Positions 1 through 11,308 of a stretch of DNA of 64,000 bases are shown in pieces. Origin of the DNA: Rotaria sordida (Eukaryota > Rotifera > Eurotatoria > Philodinida > Philodinidae). Numbering within the stretch: the stretch's first letter is position 1; each line of letters begins with the position of its first letter. The notes under the pieces were generated by a model. That model searched no databases. It was not told the origin of the DNA and worked only from the letters and a program-made list of their open reading frames with translations. Where the stretch lies: NCBI GenBank assembly GCA_905250125.1, contig CAJNOL010000689.1:1-64000 (forward strand), written 5' to 3'. Made by a program: the position numbers and the translations under genes.

Positions 1-1340
1 GAATTTGATGAAAGTATTGATCGTTAATCAAAATCAGGTCGCAACTTCATCTATTTTCTATATTCGATAATATACTATCAAAGTGATATCAATATTGTAA
101 CTTATTGAAACGAAGAGAAACAGAAATGTCGATGAAGTCTTTCTTTCGAACGAAACGACTTTAAATATGTTGGCAAAAATATATCTGGTAGTAACATCAG
201 ATGACAGAAATGAACATTTACATATATCTTCTTTACATATCACTCTATTGCTGATGACTTCGATCATACTCAATGACATGCAAACAAAACTCTTTTGTTT
301 CATTTATCATTTGATAAAGAAGAAAGATTTGTTTTCAAAATCGATCGACTCTGATCAACTATGAAGTGCATCTTGGATTGAGATCGAATATTTGCATTAG
401 GCTGTTCCAATGAACGAATGTGAAAAGACTGCCATGCTGATCAAATGAGCAATACTCAGGTTCATTCCAGGTCATAAACCAATATGTAGTTTTGAAACGT
501 AGTGTCTGCTTCCAATCAGAAAAAACCTGTTTCCATCTAAGGTTATTCATTGACTGCTTACACGCTAAATATTTCCTGGCAGTATCAAGACTCTGTGCAA
601 TGCAAAAATGCAAGTCCTTGACATAATTTCACTAATAAATTCTCTCTCTCTTATGAGAAAGTAATATTTCTTAGCACTGATCCATATTTACAGTCCTTAA
701 AAATTCATTTGATAATTTTCCAATGACCTTTCCCTTACAACGCCTATGTTTACAGAGAGAGATATGATCTGTATAGAATTTGATACATCATTCTTTGAGA
801 AGATTGATCAAAGTTTTAACTCTTTTATTGATGAAACTATGTACGCAAAAACTTTGAGAATAATTACATGCTGTCAGCATCAATGATGTTTGTTTTCGAA
901 ATTTGTTTTGAAAAATAACACAAATTATCATGGGCTCTCTCTCTATGTGACTATTGAGATGAATAATAAGATAGGTGATAATACGAATGACTAATTTCCT
1001 TCGTACACTTGTATGAGAAAAAAATCACGTCTTCAAGGTTTAATAATGATATCACACCGATGACGATGAGATTTTTTTCCCTGCAATATTATATGTATGT
1101 TATTAAAGTTCCCTCAAAAAAAGTCACTTTTCATCAGAATTATTGAAATTAAGATAAATGTAGGGAAAGATAGTCCATCATATGGTATCTCATAAACCAC
1201 AAAAACTTTTACTTAGCACCTCGTTTTTTCCATAAATTTTTGAAGATTTCCGCCATCCTCTGTTCGAAAAATAAGCCATTTTTGAAGAAAAACCGAAAAG
1301 CTTTTTTGTTTTGTCTTAGTTTATGATATGTCGAACACGT
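1..1340. other. AT-rich stretch without a recognisable gene
   Basis: No reading frame here has recognisable protein similarity, plausible splice structure or biased codon use. The short open frames at 58-613 look random. I see no RNA gene and no clear repeat up to the fold-back element that starts near 1341. Confidence 0.5.
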
Positions 1341-1654
1341 AATCCAAATTTCTCAGGCCAGATCCATGTGATGTATTCAAATTTGTTTTTGTCGGAAAGA
1401 GCATGTTAAGACGCAGGGCATCACAGAGTCCTTTTTCTAAAATAAGCTGTTTTATAATAATAAAAGAAAACCCCTCTATAGAAATAGTGCTATTTTTTTA
1501 GAGGTTTTTTGAGCCATTGAACTTGTGATTTCTTCTTTCCGCTTAAAAAGTAAGAATTTAAAAAAAGGATTTTGTGGTGCTTTACATCCTGACATGCTTT
1601 TTCAAGCAAAAAATTTAAAAACATGACATGGATCCAGACTGAGAAATTTGAGTT
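1341..1654. repeat. Imperfect palindrome (fold-back element), arms about 150 bp
   Basis: The segment starting at 1341 (AATCCAAATTTCTCAG...) reappears as its reverse complement ending near 1654. The arms meet almost without a loop around 1488-1495, where CCCCTCTATAGAAAT faces ATTTTTTTAGAGG. The arms have diverged by substitutions and small indels. There is no coding capacity. This is probably a non-autonomous fold-back element or MITE; no target-site duplication was identified. Confidence 0.7.
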
Positions 1655-2430
1655 GCCGAATGAGTTGTTTTTGACCCTTATTTGGCCAATATCTATCTGA
1701 AACGTCATGATATCGGGCTAAAAATTTCATCATAAGTTTTCCGCAACAGCTCCAACATATCCTGAAAATTTCATGTCATATGAACGTTCCTAGGCTGAGA
1801 ACGATTTTTGAGGGAGAGGCCTTAACTATGAATGGTGAGTTCCCTGATTTATACACGGATTGAACAATCTGTCAGTAAACAGACTTTCAGGATATTCTTT
1901 TCACTTGTACACCGCACTTCCGTTTACATTCTGAAATTACTAACAGTGTTCGCCCTTGAAATACATTATTAGTTGTATAGAAGTATTATTTTTCTTGGAA
2001 AAAGTTGTTAAAACAATTGCTCAAGTAATATTTTTATCCGAATACCATTAAGAACTTAACATTTTTGGCAAATACCTACGACTATGTTAATCTATTTCAC
2101 GTATTAGTATTTTTGCTTTATCTCTATTTTCATTATTAAAGCCTAAAATTTTTTTGGAAATCCTTCATAAGAACAAATGAGAAACTCTATTGTAAAACTA
2201 CAGAGCAGAAAAGTTAGAAAAACAATACTATGAAGTTCGAACATGCTCAACTTCGATAAATTGTTTTCATGAAAAACTCAGTTACTTTTACAAGCTTTTT
2301 ACTTTTACAGCAACACGGTGGAATAACGAACAGAACTAAATAGATGAATATATTTTTTTATTTTAATCGAACAAATGAAAGTTTACCTTTAACAATGCAA
2401 CTCGATCGCACATAAATCTAATTTTTTTAA
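1655..2430. other. Non-coding AT-rich stretch
   Basis: No gene, RNA gene or repeat could be supported here. The flank of the 1341-1654 fold-back continues without clear pairing. Confidence 0.4.
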
Positions 2431-2610
2431 GGATGTGGGTGTAGGTGTGTATTAGGACTCCGTGTGGGATGGAATAAGATGAAAAAAATTGACCCATGAG
2501 ATGAACTATCGCGAACTGTCTCATGTGGGATGATACTATACTCAAATATTTCGTCCCACATGGGGTGGGATGAGACAGAATTTTCCGTCCCATCCCATGG
2601 GACTTCACAC
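2431..2610. repeat. Degenerate telomere-like G-rich/C-rich cluster
   Basis: Begins with GGATGTGGGTGTAGGTGTGT and continues with spaced GTGGGATG words and their complements (CCCACATGGGGTGGGATG, GTCCCATCCCATGGGAC). The words resemble the bdelloid telomere repeat TGTGGG but are degenerate and mixed on both strands. Confidence 0.4.
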
Positions 2611-2631
2611 TAGTCAAATATCTTATAAAAA

Positions 2632-2735
2632 AAACTTGTCGGTGCGGCCCCAAAAGGGACCGAAATGTGGAACTCATAAACTCTGAGCCTTATAAATTTA
2701 ATACATATGTTCAGAGGTTTTAAAATAAGTTATTT
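2632..2735. repeat. Diverged third copy of the ~155-bp dispersed repeat
   Basis: This aligns with 3174-3327: CTTGTYRGYRC, then a short variable part, then GAAATGTGGAAYTCA, AGCCT(T/C)AT and AAAATAAGTTA in the same order. It is more diverged than the pair at 3174 and 11309. Confidence 0.5.
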
Positions 2736-3173
2736 AAAAAAAATATAAAATATCAAAAAAATAAACTAATACATAGTAAATATTGAATATTATATTTTGT
2801 ATTTAAAATATTAAAAAATAATTTTTTTCAATATTAAATATTGAATATATTAATTATTATTCTATTCACTATTTTGTCAATTAGCTAATTAATTAATGTG
2901 TTTGTAACAGTCTGTAATGGGGAAGCCTGGTGCCATGGGAACATATCCAATAATGTATAGTTTTCCGCTATATGGTTGCTAAGGAACCATAGGAAAGAAG
3001 CCAGTTCTTATTATCCTCCATTGCTAGGGGAATGTACCCAATGACCTTTAACTTTCAAGTTCGGTTGCTTAGGTCTGTAATGATGGGGGCCTAGGGGGGT
3101 CAGGGGAGCCGCAAAACCTCGATTTGAAACTTACACTCACTATTTTCTTTGAAAATATATGTGAGTTTCACAA

Positions 3174-3327
3174 AAGCTTGTTAGCACAGACTCTTTGGAG
3201 CTGAAATGTGGAATTCACATATATTCTCTAGCCTCATTAAACTTATACAAAATAAGTTAAGTGAAAAACCTCTCGTAGATTACAGTTGTTTTGCAGAATA
3301 ATCGAATGTTAGAGTAAAAATCTCTCT
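3174..3327. repeat. Dispersed ~155-bp repeat, copy A
   Basis: Starts GCTTGTTAGCACAG, includes GGAGCTGAAATGTG and CCTCTCGTAGA, and ends GAGTAAAAA. A close copy lies at 11309-11464 in the same orientation. Neither copy has an open frame. It may be the end of a larger mobile element; no element-specific terminal motif was recognised. Confidence 0.75.
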
Positions 3328-3334
3328 ACACAGA

Positions 3335-3890
3335 TAATCCATGAATGGCTACGTGCTGTGCTGTACGATAAACCCAAAAATGAATATTGTGAACTTTAAT
3401 TATGCGATCGCGGGATGTGAGGAAAGGACATGATAAGTAAATGGAAGTTCTAGCTATCAAACTGTTCGACACTTATGGAAGAAAGATATGAACGCGAAAT
3501 AATTTTCCCCGCGCAACACACCTTTTATTTCAGTGTCGCGGCATGGAAGGGCGAAGTGCCTCTCTCTCCCTCCCCTTCGAAGAGCCGCAACCCACGTTCG
3601 TCTCTGTGTACACAGCCAAGTTCATGAATAGCTACGTGTAGTGCTATAAAATAAACATAGAAACAAACACTAAGAACTTGAATTATGTGAAGAGATACGG
3701 CGGAAGCATATAACTAAGTAAATGGAAGTTCTAGCTATTAGATAATTGCACACTTATGAAAGAAAGACGTGAAGACAAAACGACTTTGTCTGCGTAACAC
3801 ACCTTTTATTTCAGTGTCGCGACGTGGAGGCGCGAAGCGGTCCCCGAAGAGTGGCGACCCATGCCAGTCTTTGTGTACACAACAGTGCTC
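3335..3890. repeat. Two diverged tandem copies of a ~280-bp unit
   Basis: Unit 1 begins near 3338 (CATGAATGGCTACGTG) and unit 2 near 3622 (CATGAATAGCTACGTG). Both share GTAAATGGAAGTTCTAGCTAT in the middle and ACACACCTTTTATTTCAGTG near the end (3519 and 3799). Both end in a GC-richer tail with arginine/serine-like codons, but no open frame survives. It directly follows dispersed repeat A, so both may belong to one element. Confidence 0.65.
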
Positions 3891-4225
3891 AATAACTCAA
3901 CAGTTCAAAGTGAGTTCAGAAACTGAAATGAAGTTCGCAATATTATAGAATGGTGGAAAGCTTGAATAGTTGAACTGAATACTTGAATAGATGAACTAAT
4001 AGTTGAATGGTTGAATTGAACTTTCAAGTTTGACACTACTGGAATTTTCTGCAATTCCGGGTCACAGTGCGATAGCAGTTCGATCGCAGTCGACCGCATG
4101 GCCGAATCGGTCTGACAAGGTATCATCAAGAGGAACAAATATTCCAATAAATATACAAAGACAGCGATTCAATATCAATCATTTTATTCACAAAGATAAA
4201 AATTTTCGACGAAGCTTCGGCAAGC

Positions 4226-4520
4226 TCTATCTCAATTATAATTATAGTTTATAAATTCTTTTTCTGCTTTTCTACCGTAGTTATAGGAAAGTCCTATCTC
4301 ACTTATAATTTATAGCTATTTTTTCTGCTTTCACGCCGTAGTTATAGAAAAGTTCCATCTCATTTATAATTTATAATTTTTTTCTGCTTTTCTGGCGTAG
4401 TTATAGAAAAGTCCTATCTCATTTATAATTTATAATTTTTTTCCTGCTTTTCTGTCGTAGTTATAGAAAACCCCTATCTCATTTATAATTTATAAATTTG
4501 TTTTCTGCTTTTCAACTGAT
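4226..4520. repeat. Tandem array of a ~63-bp unit, about 4.5 copies
   Basis: The unit contains TATCTCAYTTATAATTTATA, a T-run, CTGCTTTTC and then CGTAGTTATAGAAAAG. It repeats at about 4230, 4293, 4356, 4419 and 4482 with a few substitutions per copy. It is AT-rich and non-coding, like a minisatellite. Confidence 0.85.
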
Positions 4521-4795
4521 AGCGAAGTTTTTTTTAATTTTTATGCCTTGATGGAGCCTAGCATGTTTTTGAAATTTTTATTTATATTATAACTCGAATT
4601 AGGCAGCTACTCGCTTTTTCACAAGCAACAGAATTTAAATGTTGAGGCCATTTTTTGTCATCATAGAGTAGAATAAATGAGTTTCTATTACCTGCAAACA
4701 AGATGAGATTACGTTTACCTTTTAGTTTGGACATCTTGTGCAAATTTGATTATGATGGGTGGAAAGGAAAAACATGTTTGTGCAAATCGAGTAGC

Positions 4796-5209
4796 TTATT
4801 CCGAAATAACATTTTTCATATTCTTTTCACGATTATGTGAATTTGTTTGACTTGTATTTGGTATAAGAGGATTACCTTGAGATGATGTCTTAGTTACAAT
4901 ACTATTTTTGTTCGCAGGCGCAGCAATTTGATAATATTGATGATTTGTTTTAATTTTCTTTTTGTTACTTTTAACTAATGTAAATTCATCATTATTATTA
5001 ATATTCATTGATCCGATCTCTTGACCTTGTTCATTATAAATTTGATGTTGAGGATCGTGATGTTGTTGATTAAGTGGAGGTAAGATCGAAATTGGTGTAT
5101 CTTGATCATCAGTTGAACTATAATTTCGGACGTTTGTGTTTGGGATTATAGGATAGGGCTGTGAGACCAAGGGGTGGGGGCATATCATGTTATATCTATT
5201 GTCTAACAT
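4796..5209 (-). CDS. Unrecognised 137-residue open frame, Asn/Gln-rich
   Basis: An uninterrupted frame of 137 codons, low in complexity and rich in Asn, Gln, Ser and Pro. A basic patch (FTLVKSNKKKIK) lies near residue 77. I do not recognise a domain. The basic patch after a disordered N-terminus is reminiscent of ORF1/N-terminal regions of some retroelements, but that is only an impression. No intron, signal peptide or membrane segment is visible. It may be a genuine exon of a longer gene, a retroelement remnant or a chance frame. Confidence 0.3.
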   Translation of the reverse strand: MLDNRYNMICPHPLVSQPYPIIPNTNVRNYSSTDDQDTPISILPPLNQQHHDPQHQIYNEQGQEIGSMNINNNDEFTLVKSNKKKIKTNHQYYQIAAPANKNSIVTKTSSQGNPLIPNTSQTNSHNREKNMKNVISE

Positions 5210-5939
5210 GACTAAATACCAGAATCAACAGTCTAACGATCTTGTTTAGTTAGGGTATGTTCTTCCGCTCACGTTTTAAGAACAAAATGAACACGTGACC
5301 AGAAGATAAAGAAATAATACGTATATAACGTTTGAATATATGTGTGATAAGAGAAAGAAAATGTGAACGATGACATTTAATTTTACATCGTTTCATTCAC
5401 TTTTTCAGTGTTTTTAACTTATGAAATATATTTTGATTTTATGCTGCGATTATATAAAATGACCTGATATTATTAAAATATGTTCTCATTTGATTTCAAT
5501 GCAGACCTTGTTTTATAATTCAATCCAGCTATAATAAACTCATTACCCTTTGCAGACTAATCATTTTTTTCTGTTTTTCTCTTTTGTTCCGCTTTTGGTC
5601 CCATTTTGAATTCTAATTATTGGTTTTGCTTTCATTGGTGCTTATAAAAGCTAATGCAGAGCCCTGATGAGCGATTATATCTAAAAAAAAACACGAAACA
5701 CTTCGACGAAAATAACGCTGCATTTTTTCTTTATTCATCAATTTATTAAGCACATCATTAATACTTTAAAATTAGGTCGGCTTAATCGATTGGTAAAAAG
5801 CAAGAGTTGATACTAACAGATTGATCTATATTTACATTAAGATATAGATCCATCTGTTTTACAATTGATTTATGTACATTCACACTTTCAATACCAGAAT
5901 CCGAATACGACAGTAATCACATTTTCTCTATCGATATGG

Positions 5940-6450
5940 ACAGGTTATACCTATTTCATAATAAGCTAAGCAGTCACTACAAAAAGGTTTTTTTTTATTC
6001 TTCTTCATATTAACTACGATTCTTTCTCGCATATATCAATAACGGATTTTGAACACGAAGGTAAGCACATTTTTCTTTTTTTATATATACATAGTTACAC
6101 CTATTTCATAATAAGCTAAGCAGTCACTACAAAAAGTTTTTTTTCATTCTTCTTCATATTTGGTACGATTCTTTCTCGCATATATCGATAACGGATTTTG
6201 AATACGAAGGTGAGCACATTTTTCTTTGTTTATATATGCATATTTATACCTATTTCATAATAAGCTAAGCAGTCACTATAAAAAGCTTTTTTTTTCGTTC
6301 GTTGTCATATTTGCTACGATTCTTTTACGCATATATCAATACCGGGTTGTGAATACGAAGGTAAGCACATTTTTCTTTGTTTATATATACAAAGTTATAT
6401 CTCTTTCATGATAAACTAAGCGGTCACCACAAAAGGGTTTTCTTTTTTCG
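5940..6450. repeat. Tandem array of a ~150-bp unit, about 3.3 copies
   Basis: The word CTATTTCATAATAAGCTAAG starts at 5951, 6101 and 6250, and a diverged form (CTCTTTCATGATAAACTAAG) at 6401, giving a period of 149-151 bp. Each unit also has CAGTCACTA, a T-run, TACGATTCTTT and GGTAAGCACATTTTTCTTT. It leads directly into the telomere-like dyad at 6469. Confidence 0.9.
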
Positions 6451-6468
6451 TCTTAATAATGGCGGAAG

Positions 6469-6623
6469 AGGGTGGGTGTGGGTGTCAGGTGTGGGTGTGG
6501 GTGTGGGTGTGGATAAGGAGAAGATCTGAATCCATACCCATACACCACATCCACACTCACAGCCACACCAACACCGACACCCATACCCACACTCGCACCC
6601 CACACTCACACCTACACCCACGC
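6469..6623. repeat. Telomere-like dyad: G-rich tract, spacer, C-rich tract
   Basis: On the plus strand, 6469-6522 is GGTGGGTGTG-type sequence with several GTGTGGGTGTGGG words. A ~10-bp spacer (AAGGAGAAGATC) follows, and 6531-6623 is the complementary C-rich type (CCCATACCCACACTCGCACC). TGTGGG is the bdelloid telomere repeat. The arrangement G-strand then C-strand is that of two chromosome ends joined tail to tail. Confidence 0.8.
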
Positions 6624-6799
6624 TAAGAACTACTCTTTCGTGATCATCGATCCACGCTTTATGGAGCCATGTGTAAATGAGAACACGAACCATTTTACTT
6701 TAAGTTCGAGTGGTAGACACCCTGAAGCTACTATTTTCAGGAGACATGACTCTAGACTACCACGACAAAATCTATTTATCTTTGTCTTTTAGAATAAAC

Positions 6800-7528
6800 A
6801 TGTGCAAACACAAAATAATAGTTCTACTTTTTCTTCTTATGCTGAGTTTCTTCTTATACATTATGTATCACATTCGTGCGTATACTTTCGCATACTTCTA
6901 TTTAAATATTCCAAAACCGCTGCAATTAATTCGTTCTCGAAAAGATTTTATAATGATCCTGCGTGATGAACAGTTTCGAACAGGAGCTGAGGTTGGTGTG
7001 CAATATGGTGATTTCTCACTTTATTTACTTAAGAATTGGCCAAATTGTATCGAATTTCATGCAATTGATCTGTGGGCCCATCAAAAAGACTATAAAGATA
7101 CAGCAAACAAAGTGGACTCAGAACAAGAGAAGGTGTACCAAGCTGCTACGAAAAAATTGAAAAGCTTCAAGCATATCATTCGTTATCATCGTAATTTTAG
7201 TTATGTAGCAGCCCAGGAAATAGAAAATAATAGTCTAGACTTTATTTATCTGGATGCGAGACATGATTATGCTGGTGTTATGGAGGACTTGCAAAGCTAT
7301 TGGCCAAAACTAAAACCAGGTGGTATTATGGCTGGTCACGACTATTTAGATTTAGACGAGCAACGCGCTCTTGATCCAGGACAGGACTGGAGTGTTGATG
7401 CTCGTGGATCCAAACGAACGGATAACAAAGCTGTTAAAAGCGCAGTCAATGAATTCGCTCGCGAAAAAAATAGACAAGTATTACAAACTATACGTGAGAG
7501 TTGGCCTAGCTGGTATATGCGAAAATGA
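6800..7528 (+). CDS. Membrane-anchored class I methyltransferase-like protein (Methyltransf_24 type)
   Basis: Single-exon gene, 242 residues from the ATG at 6800. An upstream in-frame ATG at 6710 exists, but a polypyrimidine acceptor (TTTGTCTTTTAG) ends at 6792, so a trans-spliced or spliced 5' end would leave 6800 as the first start. Residues 5-25 are a hydrophobic anchor after a short basic N-terminus (MCKHK), suggesting a type II membrane protein. The rest is a Rossmann-like fold: motif I GAEVGVQYGDFS, acidic HAIDLW at the end of strand 2, LDFIYLDARHDY, and LKPGGIMAGHDY. These match the Methyltransf_24 family of small-molecule or sugar methyltransferases. The substrate is unknown. It lies only ~180 bp from a telomere-like dyad, so it is an accessory, possibly subtelomeric gene. 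The frame is intact. Confidence 0.75.
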   Translation: MCKHKIIVLLFLLMLSFFLYIMYHIRAYTFAYFYLNIPKPLQLIRSRKDFIMILRDEQFRTGAEVGVQYGDFSLYLLKNWPNCIEFHAIDLWAHQKDYKDTANKVDSEQEKVYQAATKKLKSFKHIIRYHRNFSYVAAQEIENNSLDFIYLDARHDYAGVMEDLQSYWPKLKPGGIMAGHDYLDLDEQRALDPGQDWSVDARGSKRTDNKAVKSAVNEFAREKNRQVLQTIRESWPSWYMRK

Positions 7529-7892
7529 ATGTAACATGCTGCTGTTCTCTCATTGAAGGACTTTTCGAGCATTACGTGTCTGAAAAATTTACACATAGGC
7601 TCTTTCAAGCCCATTGAATAATATAGCTGTAGTTTTAGTTTATCAAAATAGATTTTGTTATCACTTACAAACTCACAATATCAAACATCAGTGAGAACAT
7701 AAAACTTTGCTTCTCAAAAACGCCCTGAAATTGATTTTTCATAAGAATAACTTTCTTTGAATTCAAGCGATTTGAAGCAATCGATATATCTGAAATTCTT
7801 GTCACTACCACGATGTCAGAGGCTTATGTCACTGAAGGTGTTAATGTAAATCTGAGCCCGAAGTTTGGATATTGAATGTAACTTTTAGGAAT

Positions 7893-7978
7893 GCGAATGT
7901 GAGTGTATGGGATTGCAGGGAGAAAAGCATAGGCATCCATACCCACACACACCCCCACATCCACACCCACATCCTATG
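7893..7978. repeat. Telomere-like dyad beside the XDH fragment
   Basis: The plus strand has degenerate G-rich GAATGTGAGTGTATGGG (7895-7911), then a spacer GCAGGGAGAAAAGCATAGG, then a clean C-rich tract (CATACCCACACACACCCCCACATCCACACCCACATCC, 7938-7974). Seen from the minus strand, TGTGGG-type repeats follow directly after the last recognisable codon of the xanthine dehydrogenase fragment. Confidence 0.8.
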
Positions 7979-8380
7979 TGTGCCAAGTTTAACAGCAGCT
8001 ACTGCAACAGCAGCACACAGAGGATGAGATCTTGTTCCTTTGCCACCAAATGCTCCACCAATTCTTTTGACATGACATGTTACATGATTAACATTTCGTC
8101 CAAGAACAAACGCTATTATTTCTTGAGCAGAAGTAGGATCTTGTGTTCCTGCATATAAAGTTATTTCTTTCTCATCATTTGATGGTATAACTATACAAGA
8201 ATTTGTTTCCATATAAAAATGTTCTTGACCACCAATGTATAATGTATCTTCTAAAATATGTTTAGCATTCCGAAAGACATCGTCAATATCACCTTGTCGA
8301 AGAGAAATTTCATCGCCAAAATAAGATTGATGAATAATAGCATCTTCAATAGAGAAGATGCTTGGTGATAATTGTAACGA
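7979..8380 (-). pseudogene. Xanthine dehydrogenase/aldehyde oxidase fragment (molybdopterin domain)
   Basis: About 132 codons are open on the minus strand. They match the start of the molybdopterin-binding part of xanthine dehydrogenase: SIFSIEDAIIHQSYFG, then LYIGGQEHFYMET, then HVKRIGGAFGGKGTRSH and a run of Ala/Val ending KLG. The GGQEHFY and GGAFGGK motifs are typical for this family. XDH is about 1,330 residues long, so this is roughly a tenth of it. No flanking exons are visible. Homology stops at KLG, where TGTGGG-type repeats begin; upstream it fades near 8380. I infer a broken piece of gene, probably captured or left after a chromosome break. Function is lost. Confidence 0.8.
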
Positions 8381-10030
8381 AAAATATGTGACGATGAGGA
8401 ATGGATGAATAAGAATAATAATTGAAGTTACTAAGCTCTTGACTTTGTCTTGGCTTCTGTTGATTCCTTCACCCTTTCGTTACTTATCGCTATCACTTGC
8501 TCTTTTATTTCAACAATACCACTCTTCTTTAACATGCGAAGTTATACACCACTATGTATGTCCCTCACACTTGTATATATCGTTGTTCAATCTTGCTCTC
8601 GCTGTTCACTTTCATCAACTGCTATATTCTTCACTCTTTTCTTTCCTCTTTCTCCTTCATCTTCTCGAGGATAGAGAGCAATGTGAATATATACAGGATG
8701 TAATACAACGATTGTACAAGCGTTGACAAAGGACAGTGTATAACGGAACAATTACAATAGTATTAAGAATGAACAGTGTGTAACGTAACGATTACAATAG
8801 CATTGAGAATGAACAAGTATTGAACACTATGAACAGTACTATGTAAGGATACAAGGTTGACATTATACAATGATGATATGGAGTAAGAGTAAAATAGCGT
8901 AAGAATGATGTCCCATGCTGGTGATAGCATGTTACATCGGTGTATCTCTTGGCACACTATGCGTGCCGGTGTGCATGTCTATGACTTAGCGGGTAGATGG
9001 CGTAGACGCTGGGTATATGTGTGTGAGTGTATATGTGAGTATGTCTGCGATAGTGAGTGTAAGTGCAAATATAAGGTCAGCGGATTCAATTGGCTCTACG
9101 CGGGTATGTCGTAGACAGTGTGAGTTGCTATGCAAGCATGTATGTATCTGCTTATATATGTGTGTCGGATCCTTATCACCTAAATAAACTGATATTCAAG
9201 TCCGCTTGAAATGGACTGTAGCACAATGTTATTATGTGTCGTAAATTGGATTCCTTCCTGTTTTTGTATTCATATGAAACAGTAGTGGCTAGGATGGAAT
9301 TGGTACACATGTGTAATCAGAAGAGTGACCGCTTCACGAGAAATAGCATTTGTTTCTGGTTGAACTCTCGAAGTTAATTTTCAATTCTTTTAGAGTGACT
9401 GCGTTCATTTGAGAAAGGCTTCAGTTGTGTGGGACAATGTTTATTTATTGTTGAGGTGCATTTATTCGCATTAAGTCAGGCTTTGAATCTTGGACATGGT
9501 TTAAATATGTATTACTACAAGTATTGGTTGTCAGATTCGTTGTAGTGAATGGTACTTAGTCCTGCAATAGGTAGATGAATAATGCTGTTATTTCCTGAAG
9601 GTTTTTAAAAATTTTCCTACGAGTGGGTTTCGTTTATTTCATGTTATGTTGATTCGTTGACATTGTTGTCTAATGATAGGGCAGTTGGCGTAATGTTTTT
9701 GTCTGCCGTATTAGTATTGACTAAGAGTCAGACGTTTAATCCAGATGTAGTTTTTATCTGCCATTTCAATCAGTTTAGTTATGAGTTTTGCAACGGGTCG
9801 AAATAATGAGGTACACGTGAAAAGAGAAGTCAAAAAGAATGGCATCTACACGCGGTAGTAATGATTATGAAAACGGTAACTTATAGAAGCATTACAATAG
9901 ATTTTTCGAGAGACAAACAAATCTATAGTTGGATGCAAACATAAGGAAGATGTTTGGATTTCTAATCATATGTTGATACTCTCACTATATATAAATTTAA
10001 TTATGTTTTTAATGGTCTTTTATAGCGAGA
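8381..10030. other. Non-coding stretch with short tandem repeats and degenerate TGTGGG-like DNA
   Basis: 8439-8726 is open but low-complexity (Leu/Ser/Phe) and not credible as a gene. At 8719-8815 a ~48-bp unit (CAGTGTRTAACG...ATTACAATAG) occurs twice. 8985-9062 is degenerate GTGTGAGTGTATGTGAG sequence on the plus strand. Nothing further is recognisable up to the reverse-transcriptase remnant. Confidence 0.5.
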
Positions 10031-11215
10031 GTGGTGTCAATTAGTTTTGAAGTAGTGAGTGGTGAAAAAATGGCAGGCCATTGATCCATCGGGTGTTGAT
10101 GATCATTGCGTAAGGATTTGCATCAATATTGAGGAATTTGCCGACATCTTTCAGTTTTTGTTCTTTTTTGACGTCGATGATAATTAGAAATATTTCGTCG
10201 AAATTGATTATAAAAATACTGGCCATAGTATTGCTTATTATAGTGAAGCTTTAGTTTAGGTACATTGAAACCTTCGAAGCACAACATTATTTTGTCCATG
10301 ATAGTATCATGGAAAAATCGGTTGTATTGAAACGAGCATTGAATATCTTGCAATTCATTTACGCAGTCAGGCACACTAGCATCACAGCATGTAGCACGTA
10401 GAAGAACTGCTCGAAGTAGGATATGATACTTGTTTTGTGAATTACCAACTATATAAGGTAATGAATAAGGTTTAGTATTTGAAGGATGGATAACTTGTAG
10501 ATGGAGATCATCATCATGATATTAACGATTATTAACATCGAGATAATTGATATGATCATTGATGAACAGAATAGTTCGAATATTAGGTTGTTGTCGATTG
10601 ATCATACAAAGCATATCATAAAGTTGTTCTCCGAATTCGTTCCATGTGAAGAATATTTCATCAAAACATCTATATAATCGTATCTATAGAACTAGAAAAT
10701 GTAACACATGAAGAAATGATATACTTATCTGTTAAAGATTTCCTTTTTTTCATTTGGATAAAATGGTCATTAACTCTTATTGCTAATAATATATGTAGAT
10801 GTTGTCTAATAGTATCTTCAGTAGTGACTCAGAAATACCTTCTTTAATTTGTTGATAGAGATTGTTTTCATAGAGAACGTATTGAAATTCAAGAACGAGT
10901 CGAATAAGATCAATGATTGTTGGTATCGTGATACCTTCCATTTTTTTATCGAACGTATATTCATGGTGAAAACGTTGCAATGTTTCAATGGTTTGTTCAT
11001 GTAGTACGACAGTTAATAGATCATCGATGTGTCAAGTAGAAAATTGTGTTTGTTCGAAGACAATCGTTCCTGGTATACTCTTCTATAACATCAACTACAT
11101 CAGCACTTGTATGAAATGTGTTCGAATAAGTAACTAGATTGTAAAACAGTTGAAGTAGACGAGTGATAAAATGATATATGTTCATTGTTAAGCGATGATG
11201 ACATACCATCGTTGG
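10030..11215 (-). mobile_element. Broken Penelope-like (Athena-type) reverse transcriptase remnant
   Basis: Minus-strand pieces in order resemble the RT core and thumb of Penelope-like elements: a block with YENNLYQQIKEG near 10850, the catalytic-box region followed by FFTWNEFGEQLYDML near 10650, then QPNIRTILFINDHINYLDV, PSNTKPYSLPY, and an arginine-containing thumb (CVNELQDIQCSFQYNRFF). The FFTWN-x-PNI-x-FLDV layout is typical of this class. The element is clearly broken, with several disruptions, and looks old. Its coding strand is opposite to the G-rich strand of the adjacent telomeric tract at 11607, which is the arrangement known for Athena elements at bdelloid chromosome ends. No endonuclease domain is seen. 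Confidence 0.7.
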
Positions 11216-11308
11216 ATGAAATGTAACATTTTCCTAGAGATTGCAATGCAAGACATTAATCATAAAAGATCAATAATAAGATCATACTCGCAATGTATCA
11301 GATAAAAC

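Noticed and set aside
5940-6450. Regular ~150-bp repeats as a CRISPR-like array
   Set aside because: The whole unit repeats without unique spacers, so it is an ordinary tandem satellite in eukaryotic DNA.
8439-8726. 95-codon frame rich in Leu, Ser and Phe
   Set aside because: Low-complexity CT-rich DNA without recognisable similarity or splice context.
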